From Gymnopus androsaceus JB14 (lineage: Eukaryota; Basidiomycota; Agaricomycetes; Agaricales; Omphalotaceae), in the NCBI GenBank assembly GCA_009733575.1, contig ML769465.1, positions 129,111-193,110 of the forward strand: a stretch of 64,000 bases of DNA. The letters are read 5' to 3'. The stretch's first letter is position 1. Every line of letters starts with the position of its first letter. The notes beneath the pieces were generated by a model. That model saw only the letters and a list, made by a program, of their open reading frames with translations, searched no databases and was not told the DNA's origin. The position numbers were made by a program, and so were the translations under genes. Shown here in pieces: positions 33,248 to 45,903 of the stretch.

Positions 33248-34646
33248 ATGATAGGCCACGCTGCTCCGTCGGACACGTTCAATCCCCTCAAAGACCTCCC
33301 TTGCATGTCTGGAAAGGTCGTGATTATTACTGGTTCAAGGTACTGAGGTCGGCCTGAAGATTGAATGAGGCTAAAAAATAATACAGCAGCGGCATCGGTC
33401 TGGCTAGTTTGCAGCACCTATGCAGAATGGGAGCCAAGGTCAGTTAGGATTTAATTGATAGGAGCTTATCAGTATAATGCATCTTAGGTCTATATGACGA
33501 CTCCTGACGAAGACAGGACAAGGGAAGCCCTCAAAAGAGTCGAGCGGGAAGGCCGTGAACCAGGTCTTGGTGAAGTGATCTGGCATGAGCTCGACCTCTC
33601 GGATCCCCGTTCTGCCAAAACATCGGCCGAGCGGTTTCTGACAAAGGAAACTCGACTAGATATCCTAAGTTTGTTTGTTTCATGTCTTATATCCGTCGAG
33701 CTCATCGTTAACTTGTAGTAAATAACGCCGCATTGTAAGCCTCCGCTTCAAGATAGTAGAGATTTGTAACTTGGCGTTAACAACCTCGCTAGAATTACGG
33801 ATCTTGGGCGGCCACAACTGAATGCAGATGGATTGCAGGATAACATGGCAATCAAGTAAGTGTCCCGGTCTTCACGTTGCTCATAGGCAGCCCTTCCTAC
33901 CTTCGTCCCTAGCTACCTAGGTCCCTATGTTTTCACAAGAACGCTTCTACCACTTCTTGAGGCCACAGCAACTAATGGATCTGACGTCCGAATCGTTAAT
34001 GTGAGATAGTATTTAACGTTCCCTGTATACTCTTCTTCATCAGTTGCTGCCAGGTTGGCTCAGATGGCCACAAGAGCGTGAGCTACGTAGATTATTGCTC
34101 CAAGGAAGCGTGGAGCTACAAGTTTCGATGGTCGCTCCTCCCTGCCCTCGAGCGATATAGTACGTAGCTAATAGCGATCATGGGATTTTTAGTTGATCCT
34201 CTCTACAGAGTATTCCAAGCTCGCTGTTCATCTATGGACTAACGATTTAGCAAAACGTTTAACAGCAGTGAAGTCCGGTATTACCTTGTTAATCGTTCAT
34301 CCTGGAGCTATTATCAGCGTATGTTGTTTCATGTCCATTATCAGCAGTAGTCCCCCAACGAACTGTTTTTCCACTACAGGATGGTGCCATTCGCTCGCTG
34401 AATACTCTCACATTTCCCCGTTTCTGGATTTTTATCATGGGGCTCATGATGCATCCTCAAACTATGGGAGCGTACACATCAGTTTTTGCTGCCTGCAGCC
34501 CAAAGGACAACCCGCATGTCTTTCACGGCGCTTACATCTGCCCACCCAATGTCTCCGTCCCACAAGGTCCAAACGCTCTGAATGAACTGAAGCAGAGGGA
34601 GCTCGCAGAGTTCACAGAAAGACTTTTGCGGGAGATTGGGATATAA
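33248..34646 (+). CDS. Short-chain dehydrogenase/reductase
   Basis: The start MIGHAAPSDTFNPLKDL leads to the Rossmann entry GKVVIITGSSSGIGLA (joined across an intron), AKVYMTTPDEDRT, LDILINNAAL (NNA motif), NYLGPYVFTRTLLPLLE, VRIVNVGSDG and ERYKYSKLAVHLWTNDLAKRL with the catalytic Tyr-x3-Lys. After it come VHPGAI and the C-terminal LKQRELAEFTERLLREIGI. It would use NAD(P)H to oxidise or reduce an unknown small substrate. Seven or so short introns are inferred from GT-AG pairs that restore the frame. It resembles the retinol-dehydrogenase-like branch. No substrate can be read from sequence. Confidence 0.83.
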
Positions 34647-35146
34647 GCGTTCGATGGTTTCGACGAGCGACCTCGTAGATGGTTATGCAACGTGTAGTGC
34701 TACAGCATTTGCAAGATGATGAATGGAACTAATCGATGATAAGTAAAGTAATGCGCGGAATCGACTGATCAGTGGAGGTTTCACTTTGGAAACTTATCTA
34801 TACGGACTACATTAGAGATACTGTGTACTCGCGGAATTTGATTCATAAATTCTTACTTACACTTCAAAGAGTCGGAAATTTCTCGTATATTCACACTACC
34901 TGGCTTATGTAGATGTGGATTTTAACTACAATAATTTCCTGTTGATGAATGATAGAGCAGATCATCATCAAACGGAGTGAGCATCAATTGCCTCACATTG
35001 ACATTCGGAGGAAGGAGGATAAACGGGTAGCGTACATCATACATACGGGCTACTATATAAGTATACCAGATTAGGCTGTACATAGATAGCGGCGGATCTG
35101 TGTGCGGACCAATTATACATTTATCGGTACTTCTGACATTCAATCC
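34647..35146. other. Intergenic region, no gene seen
   Basis: Convergent spacer between the dehydrogenase (+) and peroxidase (-) genes, AT-rich, without recognisable coding sequence. Confidence 0.6.
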
Positions 35147-35889
35147 TTACTTCCCCTCAATTCTTTTCATATCCCTCCCAATCTCTGCCGATACATCCAT
35201 CACCTTCTCCAGTGAGATCTCTTCTTTTGGAATAACATATGATTCTGGAAACGTCTCCTCTCCGAACCACTGTCTAATCGCCTCGATGCTTACTACATCT
35301 GTCGTTTCCTTCATTAAGAGCCATGTCAGGGCTGCCTCTCCGTGTCCAACCTCCTCATGAAAATCGTCGAGCTTGTGCCTTCCCTCCTTCCTCAACATCA
35401 TTTCTCTGTGAAACCGCGCGTCCGCAAGGTCATTTAACCCCATTCCACGAGGGTATCGTTCTATTAATTCTTCTAAAAGTGTGTAGTTCACCTCAGTCGG
35501 TGCATATTTCGCGCCTAGAGGTGCATTATCATGAACAAGTGAAGCATCATGTTCAATCTTGTTGTGTGCTGCAAGAATGTCGAGCGAGATTCCTGCAAAG
35601 AGATCCCACAGCAGAATACGCCCCCAGTTACGAGGGTAGTAGCAAGGGGCGTGGATAGGTGGTAGATGGATGTGAGGGCGGATATTAACGATGACGGGGA
35701 TATTTTTTTTCCTGTGCGATTTCTGTGAAATGCAATTAGTTTTTTTGGGGATCATTGCGAACAGAATGCACTTTGAAGGACATACATATACCCATGATTC
35801 GCAAGTGTATTCAGAGCCGGACAAGGTGATCTAACGTCCCTGCTCCGGGTGCTATATAAGAGTGCTCCTCGCCAGCAGACAGCCAGCAT
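35147..35889 (-). CDS. Family-2 heme-thiolate peroxidase (chloroperoxidase-like)
   Basis: From ATG 35889 the protein reads MLAVCWRGALL, then RSPCPALNTLANHG with the PCP cysteine that ligates heme in chloroperoxidase and unspecific peroxygenases. After an intron come NRTGKKISPSSLISAL and LSTPLATTLV, then HNKIEHDASLVHDN (Glu-His-Asp acid-base region) and AKYAPTEVNYTLLEEL. The C-terminal region ends DMKRIEGK at 35147. Such enzymes use hydrogen peroxide to halogenate or oxygenate substrates. It is short for the family and has no clear secretion signal, only MLAVCWRGALL. The second intron boundary near 35610 is unresolved. Confidence 0.78.
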
Positions 35890-37058
35890 TGTCGGTGGGG
35901 AAGATCACGGTCCATATTCCAATTCGATTGTGACGATGTCGATAAAAAGGCGAGGTCCGAAAATTTAGAGAAATTGTATGCACTGCTGGATATTGGAAAT
36001 ATTAATGGATGGGGAATGGGGTAGTGTAAGCTGCAGTATAAGTGCCAGTGACTACGAGAGCAGTGAGCTTTATAGGTTATTGTTCAACATACAACAAAAG
36101 CTGTACATATAATATCATCAAAACCTGGATCCGAATACCATAGCTCTCCACCAAGAGCTGTCAACAAGCCGTCAAACTGCCCTGTCCAATAGGTAACCTT
36201 GCTCGCTCCAGAGTAGCTGCAAATGTATTGGTTTGCTCTGGCGAAAACACAGGTTCCCCGGGTGATGAGGTAGATAGCCTCGGATCGACGGATGCACGGA
36301 AACAGGATATCAAGATGTGTGATTTATCAGTAAATCCACAAGTACTACGAGAGAGGATCAGTTACTTATAAGTATACTTTCACAAATGATGAGATGATGT
36401 GAGTTTTACCAACGGAAAGATAGCAGAACAATGATATGAGTTTCAAGTTTCAACAACGGAAAAGATAGTAGCCGTGGACCGTCGTTGTCTCATCCACCCC
36501 TTATCAGTACAGTAGTGATATGAGTAGCCCAAGCATGTTGGTTACTAGGTAAGTATTCTGACTTGACTAGCTACCCTATGAATGCAAGGAGGTATGATGG
36601 CGCGAGACGACGCTTTGACCTTCCTTTTTTCGTCACACGAACGGCTGCTTAGCTCTACTTAAATAAAAGTTCCAGTCCATGTATACGACCTACATGCAAA
36701 TTAGCATCTCCAGTCCACTAGTATCATCCTCAGCTCTAACTGTTACAACATTAGCGATACTAGGATCATAATTCATCAGGCTAGTACAGCCGCTGCACAG
36801 CCGTGAAAGAAACTGTAGATGCGAACACTTTCCATCGCAATACAGATACAGATACAGATACTTACATAGAATCAATTGAGGGATTTACAAAGTCGACTTC
36901 TTCATCGCAATACAGATACAGATACATGTGCTCAATTGAGAAATTTACAATGACTTCATGTCATCGGTCAACGCTTGACAAGATGTAAAAGTCTCCGAAG
37001 TAGAGAGAGAAAAAAATATTTTACAGCTGTTGAAAGTCATCCAGGTCCGATCTTGGTA
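35890..37058. other. Intergenic region with GATACA microsatellite
   Basis: No gene is recognised. At 36835-36955 a segment of about 65 bp is repeated twice, each with CATCGCAA followed by ACAGAT units and then TCAATTGAG...ATTTACA. The ORFs across it are repeats. Confidence 0.6.
36835..36955 (+). repeat. Tandem pair containing (ACAGAT)n
   Basis: Two copies of CATCGCAATACAGATACAG..., the first with four and the second with three ACAGAT-like units, each followed by TCAATTGAG and ATTTACAA. Confidence 0.7.
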
Positions 37059-40012
37059 TCATCTCATAGTGCCTCCACCTCCCAGCATTCCCCTACCTCC
37101 TCCTATACCTCCCCCATCTCTTTTCGCCTCCTTCTCCACCTCTTCCATCTTCCTCTTTTGCATCTCCCTCGCCCGCTCATTAATATCCTCCGCCATCTGC
37201 GTATTCGGAAACCCAATATCCCAATACCCGGGAGGCGTATTTCCGCGTGCCCACGCGGCACGGTGACGGGAGATGGCTTGTTTATGAGTTTCGATATCTT
37301 GGGATGTGACAGTTCTTTGATTTCGGGTCCGACTCCGGCTTGGACTATGACGACGATCTTGGTGTAAGCGTTTACTACTAGTACTAGTACTAGTACTAGT
37401 TGCACCGCGAGGAGGGGAGTTGTAGATATCAAAGAGAGAGTCATCATCGCCATCTCCGTCGTTACGACCTCTTTTCGTCGATTTGACATTCCGACGATGA
37501 TGATTGCAGGGTCCGGGGCTAGCATCCCGGTTTTTGACTGGAGATTTCCACACGGGAGGCTGCAAGCGGGGCGGCAATGGTCCAACCGCCCGGTAGTACT
37601 ATCGGTAACGTAGGTCAAAATAAGCACAAAAAGAAAGAGTCAGCGCAGAGTTTCTACCTCCCGACAATCATCACAATCCCCGCCAAGTAATCGTTTCCTT
37701 TTCTCTTTTCCTCTTACAACCTCATCATATTCAAAATCCAACCCTCCGTTACGGGCAGGATCGATCTCGTATAATTCGTTGATAGTCGTATCCCTAAGAT
37801 ATACATTAGCCACTAACGTGGAAGAGATGAATAAAAGAACGTACCCTTGCTCTTTATCTTTGCCTTTTCCTTTCCCATATCTCCCCCGACCCTTGTACAT
37901 CGAATAATCGTCCAAAGGTCCTTTCGGAGTAGGAAGAGCCGGAGCCTTCCCCTTCCTCTTTCCTTCCATACTCCGATCTCCGTCATTCATCCGCCGAACT
38001 GAAGTATCATTCTCCTTCTCTCTTCCTCCTCCTCTCCGAGGACTTGGTGTTGCATCAGGAGGCGATCTGCGTCGTGGACTCCTTATTCCAGATCCACTCT
38101 GTCTGCGGGGTTTACTAGTAGTAGTAGCAGTTCTCGTTCTGATTGTATCAGGAGCGTTATTACTACCGTTACCAACCGCAATCCGGGTTCCTTCGTCTGA
38201 TCGGCGGTATTTCCTGGCCCTTGGAGGTTCGTCGTATTCATCACCTTCGAGTTCCGATTCTGGTTCGACAGGTTGTCGCCGGGATAATGATGTTGAACGG
38301 GGCTCAGGATAGTAGTTGGGAGGGTAGTTATTAGTGCCAGCTGAAGCTCCGCGACGAGAACTCTCCGATTGATCCAAGTTAGCTTGCGCGGTAGGTTTGG
38401 TATTGGCAAAAGTGGGAGAGCGATCAGGCGAAGAATCAAATGGGTCGAGAGGTCTGCGAGAGGAGCCAAAAGGACCAGCAGGCGTTGAAGTGACGAATTC
38501 ACCGAGTACTGGTGGGTCGGGGTGACGGCTGTTGTTAACTTTCTGGAACTGAGACCAACGGGCTGGGACTGGCGCAAAACAAGAAAAGACAGGTGAGGGC
38601 TTGAAGAGCAGTGAAAAGCAGGTGAAAGACGTACAAGATTGGGTTTCGTCTTCTGTTTCAGAATCAGGAGCGAGTACTACCGCTGGCTTTCGTATAGCTG
38701 TCGTAGAAGGCGAGGGAGACATGGAATCTAGACGAGGGCAGTCAGGTGCTACGAGCAGGGATAGAGATGGTAGAGATATCTACGTTGTGATTGATCCTGG
38801 GATGAATCGGGAGCGAGTATAATAGCTGGCTTCGACGCAGCTGCCGTAGGGAGCAAAGGCGACACGAAAGCTGCAAACCAGGCAAAAATGTCAGAGGATG
38901 CGGTGCTGCGAAGCGGAATATATACCCCGTGATTCGCCTTCCGGCGAATGAACGTTCAGAGTACCGATGTTATGGTCAGGCCTCCTCTCAGCTTTCGTAG
39001 AAACGGGAGTGGTTGTATTGTTTTTCCTTGCATACAACCTGTATTTCAGATGAGTAGGTGTAGTTTTTGAGGATAAAAGCGTATTCACCCAACAAGTGCA
39101 TGAGGCGTAGGAGTTGCGTTGGAATTGAGAGAGAGGGATGGCGATGATTTCTGCTGATTAACTTTGGAAGAAGGGCTGAAGGGAACAGAGCGCAGGTCGC
39201 TGGAGCGATTCAAGACCGTTGGTGGCGAGGGGAGATGGACATCCATATTCTGTCCGCATAAATCGAAAACTTGAGATATGTTAGCCAATGAGTTCGACGT
39301 TCCGAAAGGCAAGAACTTACGCTTTTCATCGTCCAAAGTGTCCAGCTGCGAAAGCTTGTACTTCTTGCCCGTAACAATCCTGAAAAGTTCTTTTGCTTTG
39401 TCCCTCCCACTGAACCCATATTCCTCATCATATTTTTGAAACTGGGCAAGTTCGGCAGCACAAAAGATCCATTGCTTGAAGGACTTCCATTTCGCCATAT
39501 CCTTTTCTCGAAGCAATGCAGCTGCTTCGTGAGCTCGTACGGCATCGTGATATTTATCCTCGAGATTCTTGTGCTCTTTAGTGAGCTTGCGATAGGCCGA
39601 TCCGCTAAAAGGATGGAATGAGGATCGATAGGCCGATGAGAGAATTTGGTACATACCTTTCGTCTCGTGCCTGTCTCAATACACTATTCTCTTCCTCAAG
39701 ATCCTTTTCCCTGCTTTCCATTTTCTGAATGAGCGCCTTGGCGTCTTTGAGCTCGTCCTGGAGCCTGTCGATCTCTCGAAAGCGATCTCTATACTTTACG
39801 ACCTGACCCTTCGAGCGCTGGGTCTCGAGATAGACTCGAGCTTGCATAATATCATCAAACCCAAGCGTCTCGACCAGATCCTTCGACCTATTCCTCAGGT
39901 CAGATAATGAGTCTCGTAACTCGCTGTTGATATCTTTCTGTTTGTCGAACAGAGCCTTGTAGGAGTCTAATCCATCCCCGTGCCCCTGCTGGATCATCTT
40001 GTCTCGTGGCAT
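37059..40012 (-). CDS. CTP1: DNA-end-resection activator, Ctp1/Sae2/CtIP family
   Basis: Starts MPRDKMIQQGHGDG at 40012 with a long coiled coil (about the first 160-200 residues; LRDSLSDLRNRSKDL, REIDRLQDELKD), the tetramerisation region in this family. A disordered Ser/Pro/Arg-rich centre follows. The C-terminal SAE2 region reads YEIDPARNGGLDFEY, EVVRGKEKRKRL, a CxxC pair (GGDCDDC) and RHRAAWARGNTPPGYWDI. These match the conserved parts that bind DNA and activate the Mre11-Rad50-Nbs1 nuclease at double-strand breaks. Six or seven short introns; one lies right after CDDCRE. Two neighbouring exons carry near-copies of KPA(V/I)(V/I)LAPDS (about 38650-38830). CDK-type SP sites are frequent. Confidence 0.85.
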
Positions 40013-41693
40013 GGTTTTTGCGCTGGAGACATAGAGCTTGAACGGAAGAAGCGGAAGGTTAGATGAGAGAGAAGCAAGACAAGTCAGATGTCGCGCGTCT
40101 ATTGCTCAGCGCGCTAAATTGAAATGAGTCAATATCATTCTGAATTCATTTCCAACGGATTTACCAAATCTAGAAATGGTTTCGCACCGTATATATATCT
40201 TCTACGAAACCGTACTGCAGGACTATAAACGCACGCATGAAATCGTTTTGTACCTCCTCCTCAACCTACAACGAGATCCAGCGAGCAATAAGGCCTTGAG
40301 GCTTCGTTTTTCTCAGTCGGGACAAACCTTGGGATTGAAAACATAGATCCTGAAAGCGAGGTGGGTTCCAAGTACGAATCATAGCGAAACAGCATCTCAT
40401 TATATCCGATCTTACGAGCTTCTCGCTCCGAAAAAGTCAATAGCAATGGAGAAAAGCTCCCTCCTCATCTATGAACCATGCTCATCGACCGTTCTCTTCG
40501 ACCGTTCTCTTCGACTTCAAACCCTTGTTTTTGGTGATCGCGGCTCCAATTTTCCCCTTTTTCGTGCACAATGGCTTCAAATTCACCTCCGCTCCATATC
40601 TATATCTTGCACCCGCCTCACCGACATTTCGGCTTCTGACTCGTACAATGCAGCCCATCACAATACCCTGCGGCATTTATTACTACATAACGTTCATCCT
40701 CTTCATGATGATCTCGAATCTCCGGGGCTCCAGTACCAAGGATATGGTCTCCAATATCGTAGACCGCTATTTGTCTAGGAAATTGTATCAACCGGCCTTA
40801 CTATTGACATTTATTCCTATGCGCGGCTGCGAGTATGTTATGTCTAAGTGCTATCTTACCCGGAAACTTGAAAACTGTGAGAAGTCAACAAGGCATATTT
40901 TGGGCTCGAAACGTGGTTGAATCCACTGTTCTGGAGCTTGAAAGTCAAAGGTGCGTACACATATATTGAGAGTCAAGGAGATCATTGATTCCGTCTAACC
41001 TGACCAGCAGCCAGCTGCGATCCATCATGGATGGCTGCTGCTGGCATCGCGAGACTACCATTGGCATCACGACAGTTACTGTCTTCCTGGAAAGCATTAG
41101 AAGGCTGTAAACGTCGATGTGACGCGTGAAGAGAGAGCTATGTGCATTCTAAGTTTGTGAGTTTTCCGGTAAAATCTTAGGCTAAGAGAGTTCACCTTTC
41201 TTACCCTTAGGCTCTTATCTCGATTTAAGGATCCACAACTCTCGCGCATTATATTATTTATTACGCTCCACATTTCTCTCCAAAATCCTTGTCGTCACCG
41301 GCTCGAAGGTAAATTGAGAACCTATTTTTGTAGAACTTGCCGGTCAGTACCAGCGGAAACTGCACCCATCCAAACCATTTTCGTCCACAGCAGCAGCATG
41401 TTAACGGTGCGAAAACCTTCCATCTTCGATGGTAACTTGAAGCAAACCCCAACTCTGTTATAGTTGTTTATTTAGTTCAAGCGGTGCATTGAAATATCTG
41501 ATTTTTTTAAAACTATCTGAAGCACTTCCTACTACTACAACGGAGAACAATCTTCGTTCAGATTAAGCGGGAACATCCCGAGGTAAGTATGTACAGCTTG
41601 ATTCATCTTTCCAGATGGAGATGATTGTGAAGTACTTAACTTGACGCATCCCAGGATCTCACTGCTCAAATCCATCCGTCACAGTAGCATAGT
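40013..41693. other. Intergenic region, no confident gene
   Basis: Divergent spacer between the CTP1 gene (-) and the DUF6533 gene (+). The 149-codon ORF at 40471-40920 (+) contains hydrophobic runs (LVIAAPIFPFFV, YYYITFILFMMI), but no family is recognised and no splicing signals support it. Confidence 0.5.
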
Positions 41694-43253
41694 ATGACTC
41701 TGTTTAATAATGTAGAGCCTCAGGTGCAAAGGTACCATACACCTATCTGGATTTTCACTGAATGTTGATGTAAACTTTTCAGGAGCTGGTATCACTTTTT
41801 GCAGCTTGCGGCTTGTGGTACATGTCTCTTTCCCTTTCACAGCCCTGGTGTAACCTTGTACTTACACTCACTTCATAGTGATTGTCATTTATGATTACCT
41901 TCTTACGTTTGACCTCGAAGTGAAGCGGTTTTGGAAGGCAAATCGCGGGACTCAGAGACTCCCAGCAATCCTATTTTATCTCAATCGGTACATTGCTCTC
42001 TTCGGCATTCTACTAGTTATGCTCCTCACTGTGTGGCCGGAGCCGGTTTCGAACTATAATGTAAGCACTTGGCTAGTTGATTCTGATTGATCAATTGATC
42101 AATGTATAACTACTTGATAATTACTCACTCGTTTTTTTTGCAGGGGTATGTGGGGCGTAAGGTGCATGGAAAGCATCCAGGCTGATTTTGGACACCATTT
42201 TCAGATGCAAAGCTCTTCAAACATATCTGTGGATGTTTTATTCTCTGGTGCTCATGAGCGTTGAATGTCAGTATTTGCTCTTCAATATTCTCGGCATAGT
42301 ACTTACAACCAGCTACAGTTCTGTTTATTCTTCGGCTGTATGCCATCTATAATAAAAGCAAACGTATCGCCATACTCCTCGGTGTTGTATTATTGTGTGT
42401 ATCAGCAAACAATTCTGTAAGTCAGTCTCGAGTGCTCGGACTCCATGAAACTCCTAATGATCTAAACCTCAGTATCATGCATATTGCACTCTCATGGAAC
42501 AACTCGCAATTGATATCGACGTACAGCTATCCACAATCGAGCAAGTGGGCTGTATTCAGGTAGACACAGCTCAACAGTGAGTCGTTGCTGAAAAGAGCTG
42601 GAATAATACATGATACTGATACGCCACTAAGAGGCCTTCGTAGGTCAATATCTTTGACAGGTGTCCCTCTATATTGATGAAGAATCATGCAGATATGGTC
42701 TATACCTGGGTCGGGGTCGTTGTATTTGATATCTGTGTTTTTTCCTTGACTCTCTGGAAGACTATGAGGTTACGAAACGACTATTTTTCAGGTATTGCCT
42801 CTGTGATAATGAGGGATGGTGAGTACATTACTTGATTAAATAAGGCCAGGGTATCTTGACTGGTTTTAAATTCCCAGGTGCGGCGTATTTTGGAGTCATC
42901 GCCCTTCTGAACACTGTAAATATTCTGACTTCTGCGGTATGTTTCCTTGACTCGATTCACCAGCTTGAATTCACTTTGGCATCCCACTTCTTCACTGTCC
43001 GACATAGCTTGGCTCAGTAAGTGATTGGTTTCGAACAAATTTTATTGACACTAAATTCTGTTCAACAAGAACTTCACAAAGAGCATGTTCTTCACGCTTT
43101 CTATCGTGTATGTTTTACCGCATGGACGTATTCATTTGTAATTGACGGGACTTCTGTATGTTTAGCATTGCAAGTGTGATGAGCTCGCGCCTTATGCTCA
43201 ATTTGAGGGATCATGAGCCCCCGAATATTAGTATTCACTGTACGACGCTATAA
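41694..43253 (+). CDS. DUF6533 multi-pass membrane protein
   Basis: Exons read MTLFNNVEPQVQ, SWYHFLQLAACVIVIYDYL, then the family signature DYLLTFDLEVKRFWK and FYLNRYIALFGILLV. Next come LFILRLYAIYNKSKRIAI, a membrane helix at MVYTWVGVVVFDICVFSL and MRDGAAYFGVIALLNTVNI. The end is SVMSSRLMLNLRDHEP and a stop at 43253. DUF6533 marks the N-terminus of a large Agaricomycete family of receptor-like membrane proteins of unknown function. Introns of about 50-60 nt are inferred from GT-AG pairs. It is not closely similar to the DUF6534 protein at 28797-30821. Confidence 0.8.
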
Positions 43254-43534
43254 ATTCGCAAAGGCCAGACTCTATAAACGCTCACGCATTTTACGCTCCG
43301 ACCCAGTAGCGCGGCCTACTTATTATATAGGGCTGAGTACAAATCCTACACTACATTACTCAGCTTCGGCCCAGGCCACGCCTGGTGCAAACCTTACCCA
43401 CTTTACACTCGGCTTGGTGTACTACTCATAATTTTGTGATTTTGTCGCTTCCACTCCTGCTTACTGCTCAGGATCTGAGGTGTAACGGTACAGGCAGAAT
43501 CTTCTGACCTTCTAATGACTACCCAATCTACTTG

Positions 43535-45903
43535 CTCTCAGAGACAGTAACTTACTCACATTTTAAGGTATAAAGAATGGGTAGAAGCATATCAAGAGAG
43601 AAAATAGTTCCCTACTGAGTAGTATACTACCGCATCCGGCGGCGATAGATCTATATCCTGCTGGAACTTTTCCCAAACTTTTCCAGGATGTGATTCTTCT
43701 GAAGATATCATCTCATCTGTGGTCTTTCAATCTTTGTCTCTGGAGAAGTTCGAGTTTCACAATTCTCGGCGACCAATCAAGCTCTAACGATTTAGATGCT
43801 TAGGCACCAGGCTATTTTAGTACATAATAACTATGTTCTCCCTCCGAAACTTACTGGCCCAACCAACGCGTTCTCCGGTTTCGGTCTACTGCTCTACTTG
43901 TGTTTTACAGTTGCGTTATTCTAAATAAGACTTTATCGGATATCTTATGCCGACATTTCCAGAGCAAGGAAAGGGTTGTAAGATTTCCCGTTCAACCTTT
44001 CCCATACTACCATTGGATATCGACAGAGCCAATAACATGCATCACTGAAACGATCAGAGTAATTCCTCACACTCGTTTTCCTGTACGTCCATATCATTAC
44101 GCACCGTGATCATGATTCGATTAGTTGTAGGAAGTATGAAAGGAAAGCTTCAGCTGGCTCCAATCGAATACGCACTTGGCGAAAGGGTCCCAACGCTCGG
44201 AGTCCCGGTGCATGCGATCAGAGTGCGAGGTCGTTTTTTATCAAGTACTCACATTGATGGATGTCCGATGTATGTAGGGCACTAGTATGTGACCAGTTGA
44301 GAGAAATGCTAGCAGCTACAGTTCCCGAACGGCCTAGGATACTTAATAGGATTGACAGGATCAGCAGATACGGTCAAAGCGCACGATACACAACTCAATT
44401 GTGACCATCAGTCTCTGTTCCTTGCTGTATCAGCGAAAAACTATACGGTAACTTGCCAATGACATTGCGGCAACTACAGCTGTCCAGTATGCCTTTTACA
44501 GATCCCATGCCACTAGATTAGGCTTGGGAATGCCCTTCGAATACCTTGAAGATGAGAGCGCGACTTGATGTGGAGCGGACCTCCAGGCTTCAAGAGTGAT
44601 ATGTTCCAAGTACTAGATGTAGGTCAAGTTTCAGGGGGAAAATCAGTGATATATCAGCTTATGCCCCTGATCAATCCTCGGATAAAATGGACAAGAACAG
44701 CTCTACTATCGTCCAGTAAACTCCCAAAAACTCTCCTTCCTTTTGAAACAGAATTTCACCCTCTTTTATTCTTCGCTTTCGATGTCTCTTATGCTCAAAT
44801 CCATTGTTTCGGTTGCCCTCTTGCTTCACGCATCTGCGGCTGCACCCACTTCGGCCAGGTATGTTTTTCGTCCGTATCCTATTCCATCCGCCTTTCTCAC
44901 TTGATCCCCTAGGAGTGATAAAAAGTGTCGAGTCTGTGGTGTATCTTCTGCTGAGATTGTTTTAACGGGCTCCACTTTACCTACTCCGTCATTTGCACCT
45001 ACGTTCATCGGTCTGGGAGTGGGTACTCAAAACTACACCTGTGAATCCACGGGGACTTATACGTGAGCCACTAATATAAACCAAGACAAAAAAGTTCATC
45101 CATCCTTTTCTTAGAAACGTAGGCGCACTTGCCGAATTATTCGATGCTTCGTGCTTGTATGGCACGTCCAGCTTTACCGATCTATCTTCCCTTGCTTTCA
45201 GAGCTTGGAACGCGAGTGCCACCTCGGACGTTTTTGAATTTGAGGCAGTCATCTCTGCTGCGCGTGTTATTACCTCCCCTTCTGAATCCACTCTGGGGCA
45301 ACACTACTTCGTCACCAACCCTGTAACTGGCACAGGGTTGAGCCCAAAATGGGACTTCACGTCGAATGCCTTCCCCGGAAACCCTGCAGCTTTTGTAGTT
45401 GGATCCAAGATTGATGATGTCACGGCTCCCTCAGACACTGCGTCCAACATCGATTGGCTTTACTTGACCAACTTGACGGGTGCTCTTGCCAATGAAATCT
45501 ACCGTATAGATACTCAAGGCGGTCAACCTCCAGCATCGGTATGTAGTCTACGAGCATTTGATCTTTGAATCCATCTCATCGCTACTCTAGTGTACACCTG
45601 GATCGGCGGAAATATTTGTCAAATACACTGCCATGTACTGTAAGTTTTTTCTTTCGAAAGTTTGAACGTTGAACTCAATACTTGCTGCAGGGCTCACTGG
45701 TGGCTCGTTCTAAGCGAAGAGTTCTCTTGCTTGCTTCCTTCTTGCCGAAAATTCTATACACGCCTCGCTCTTTTGCATGAAAGTTACACGTCTTAAAATT
45801 GAATCTTCGATTTAAATTTAGCGCTAGGCTCGTTTTCTTGCCAAAAACTCTTAGCTTATACATGCCCATTCTTTTTCCGTTCGTCTTCCGGGTATCTTTA
45901 GGG
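43535..45903 (+). repeat. Inverted duplication arm X (DUF3455 gene)
   Basis: About 2.4 kb matching 54693-57050 in reverse orientation, including the DUF3455 gene and about 1.2 kb upstream. The left limit is near ACTTACTCACATTT and the right limit is CTTCCGGGTATCTTTA. Confidence 0.85.
44782..45713 (+). CDS. Secreted DUF3455 protein
   Basis: ATG 44782 starts a signal peptide (MSLMLKSIVSVALLLHASA, cleavage near AAAPTSA). The mature part has a CRVCG pair, GLGVGTQNYTCESTGTYT, NVGALAELFDASCLYG, LGQHYFV, then WDFTSNAFPGNPAAFVV, DWLYLTN and the end FVKYTAMYWLTGGSF. The GxGxQxYxC, GAxAxLFDASC and terminal YTAxYW features define DUF3455 in fungi, sometimes loosely labelled malate dehydrogenase; catalytic function is unknown. 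Four exons are supported by frame-restoring GT-AG introns (donors near 44860, 45062, 45540 and 45640). Intact, with an intact inverted twin at 54881-55815. Confidence 0.88.

Noticed and set aside
37376..37400. (TACTAG)n tract
   Set aside because: It lies within the CTP1 coding region and encodes a Ser-Thr run; not a separate element.
40471..40920. 149-codon ORF between CTP1 and DUF6533 genes
   Set aside because: No family, no second copy and no conservation evidence; left as non-genic.
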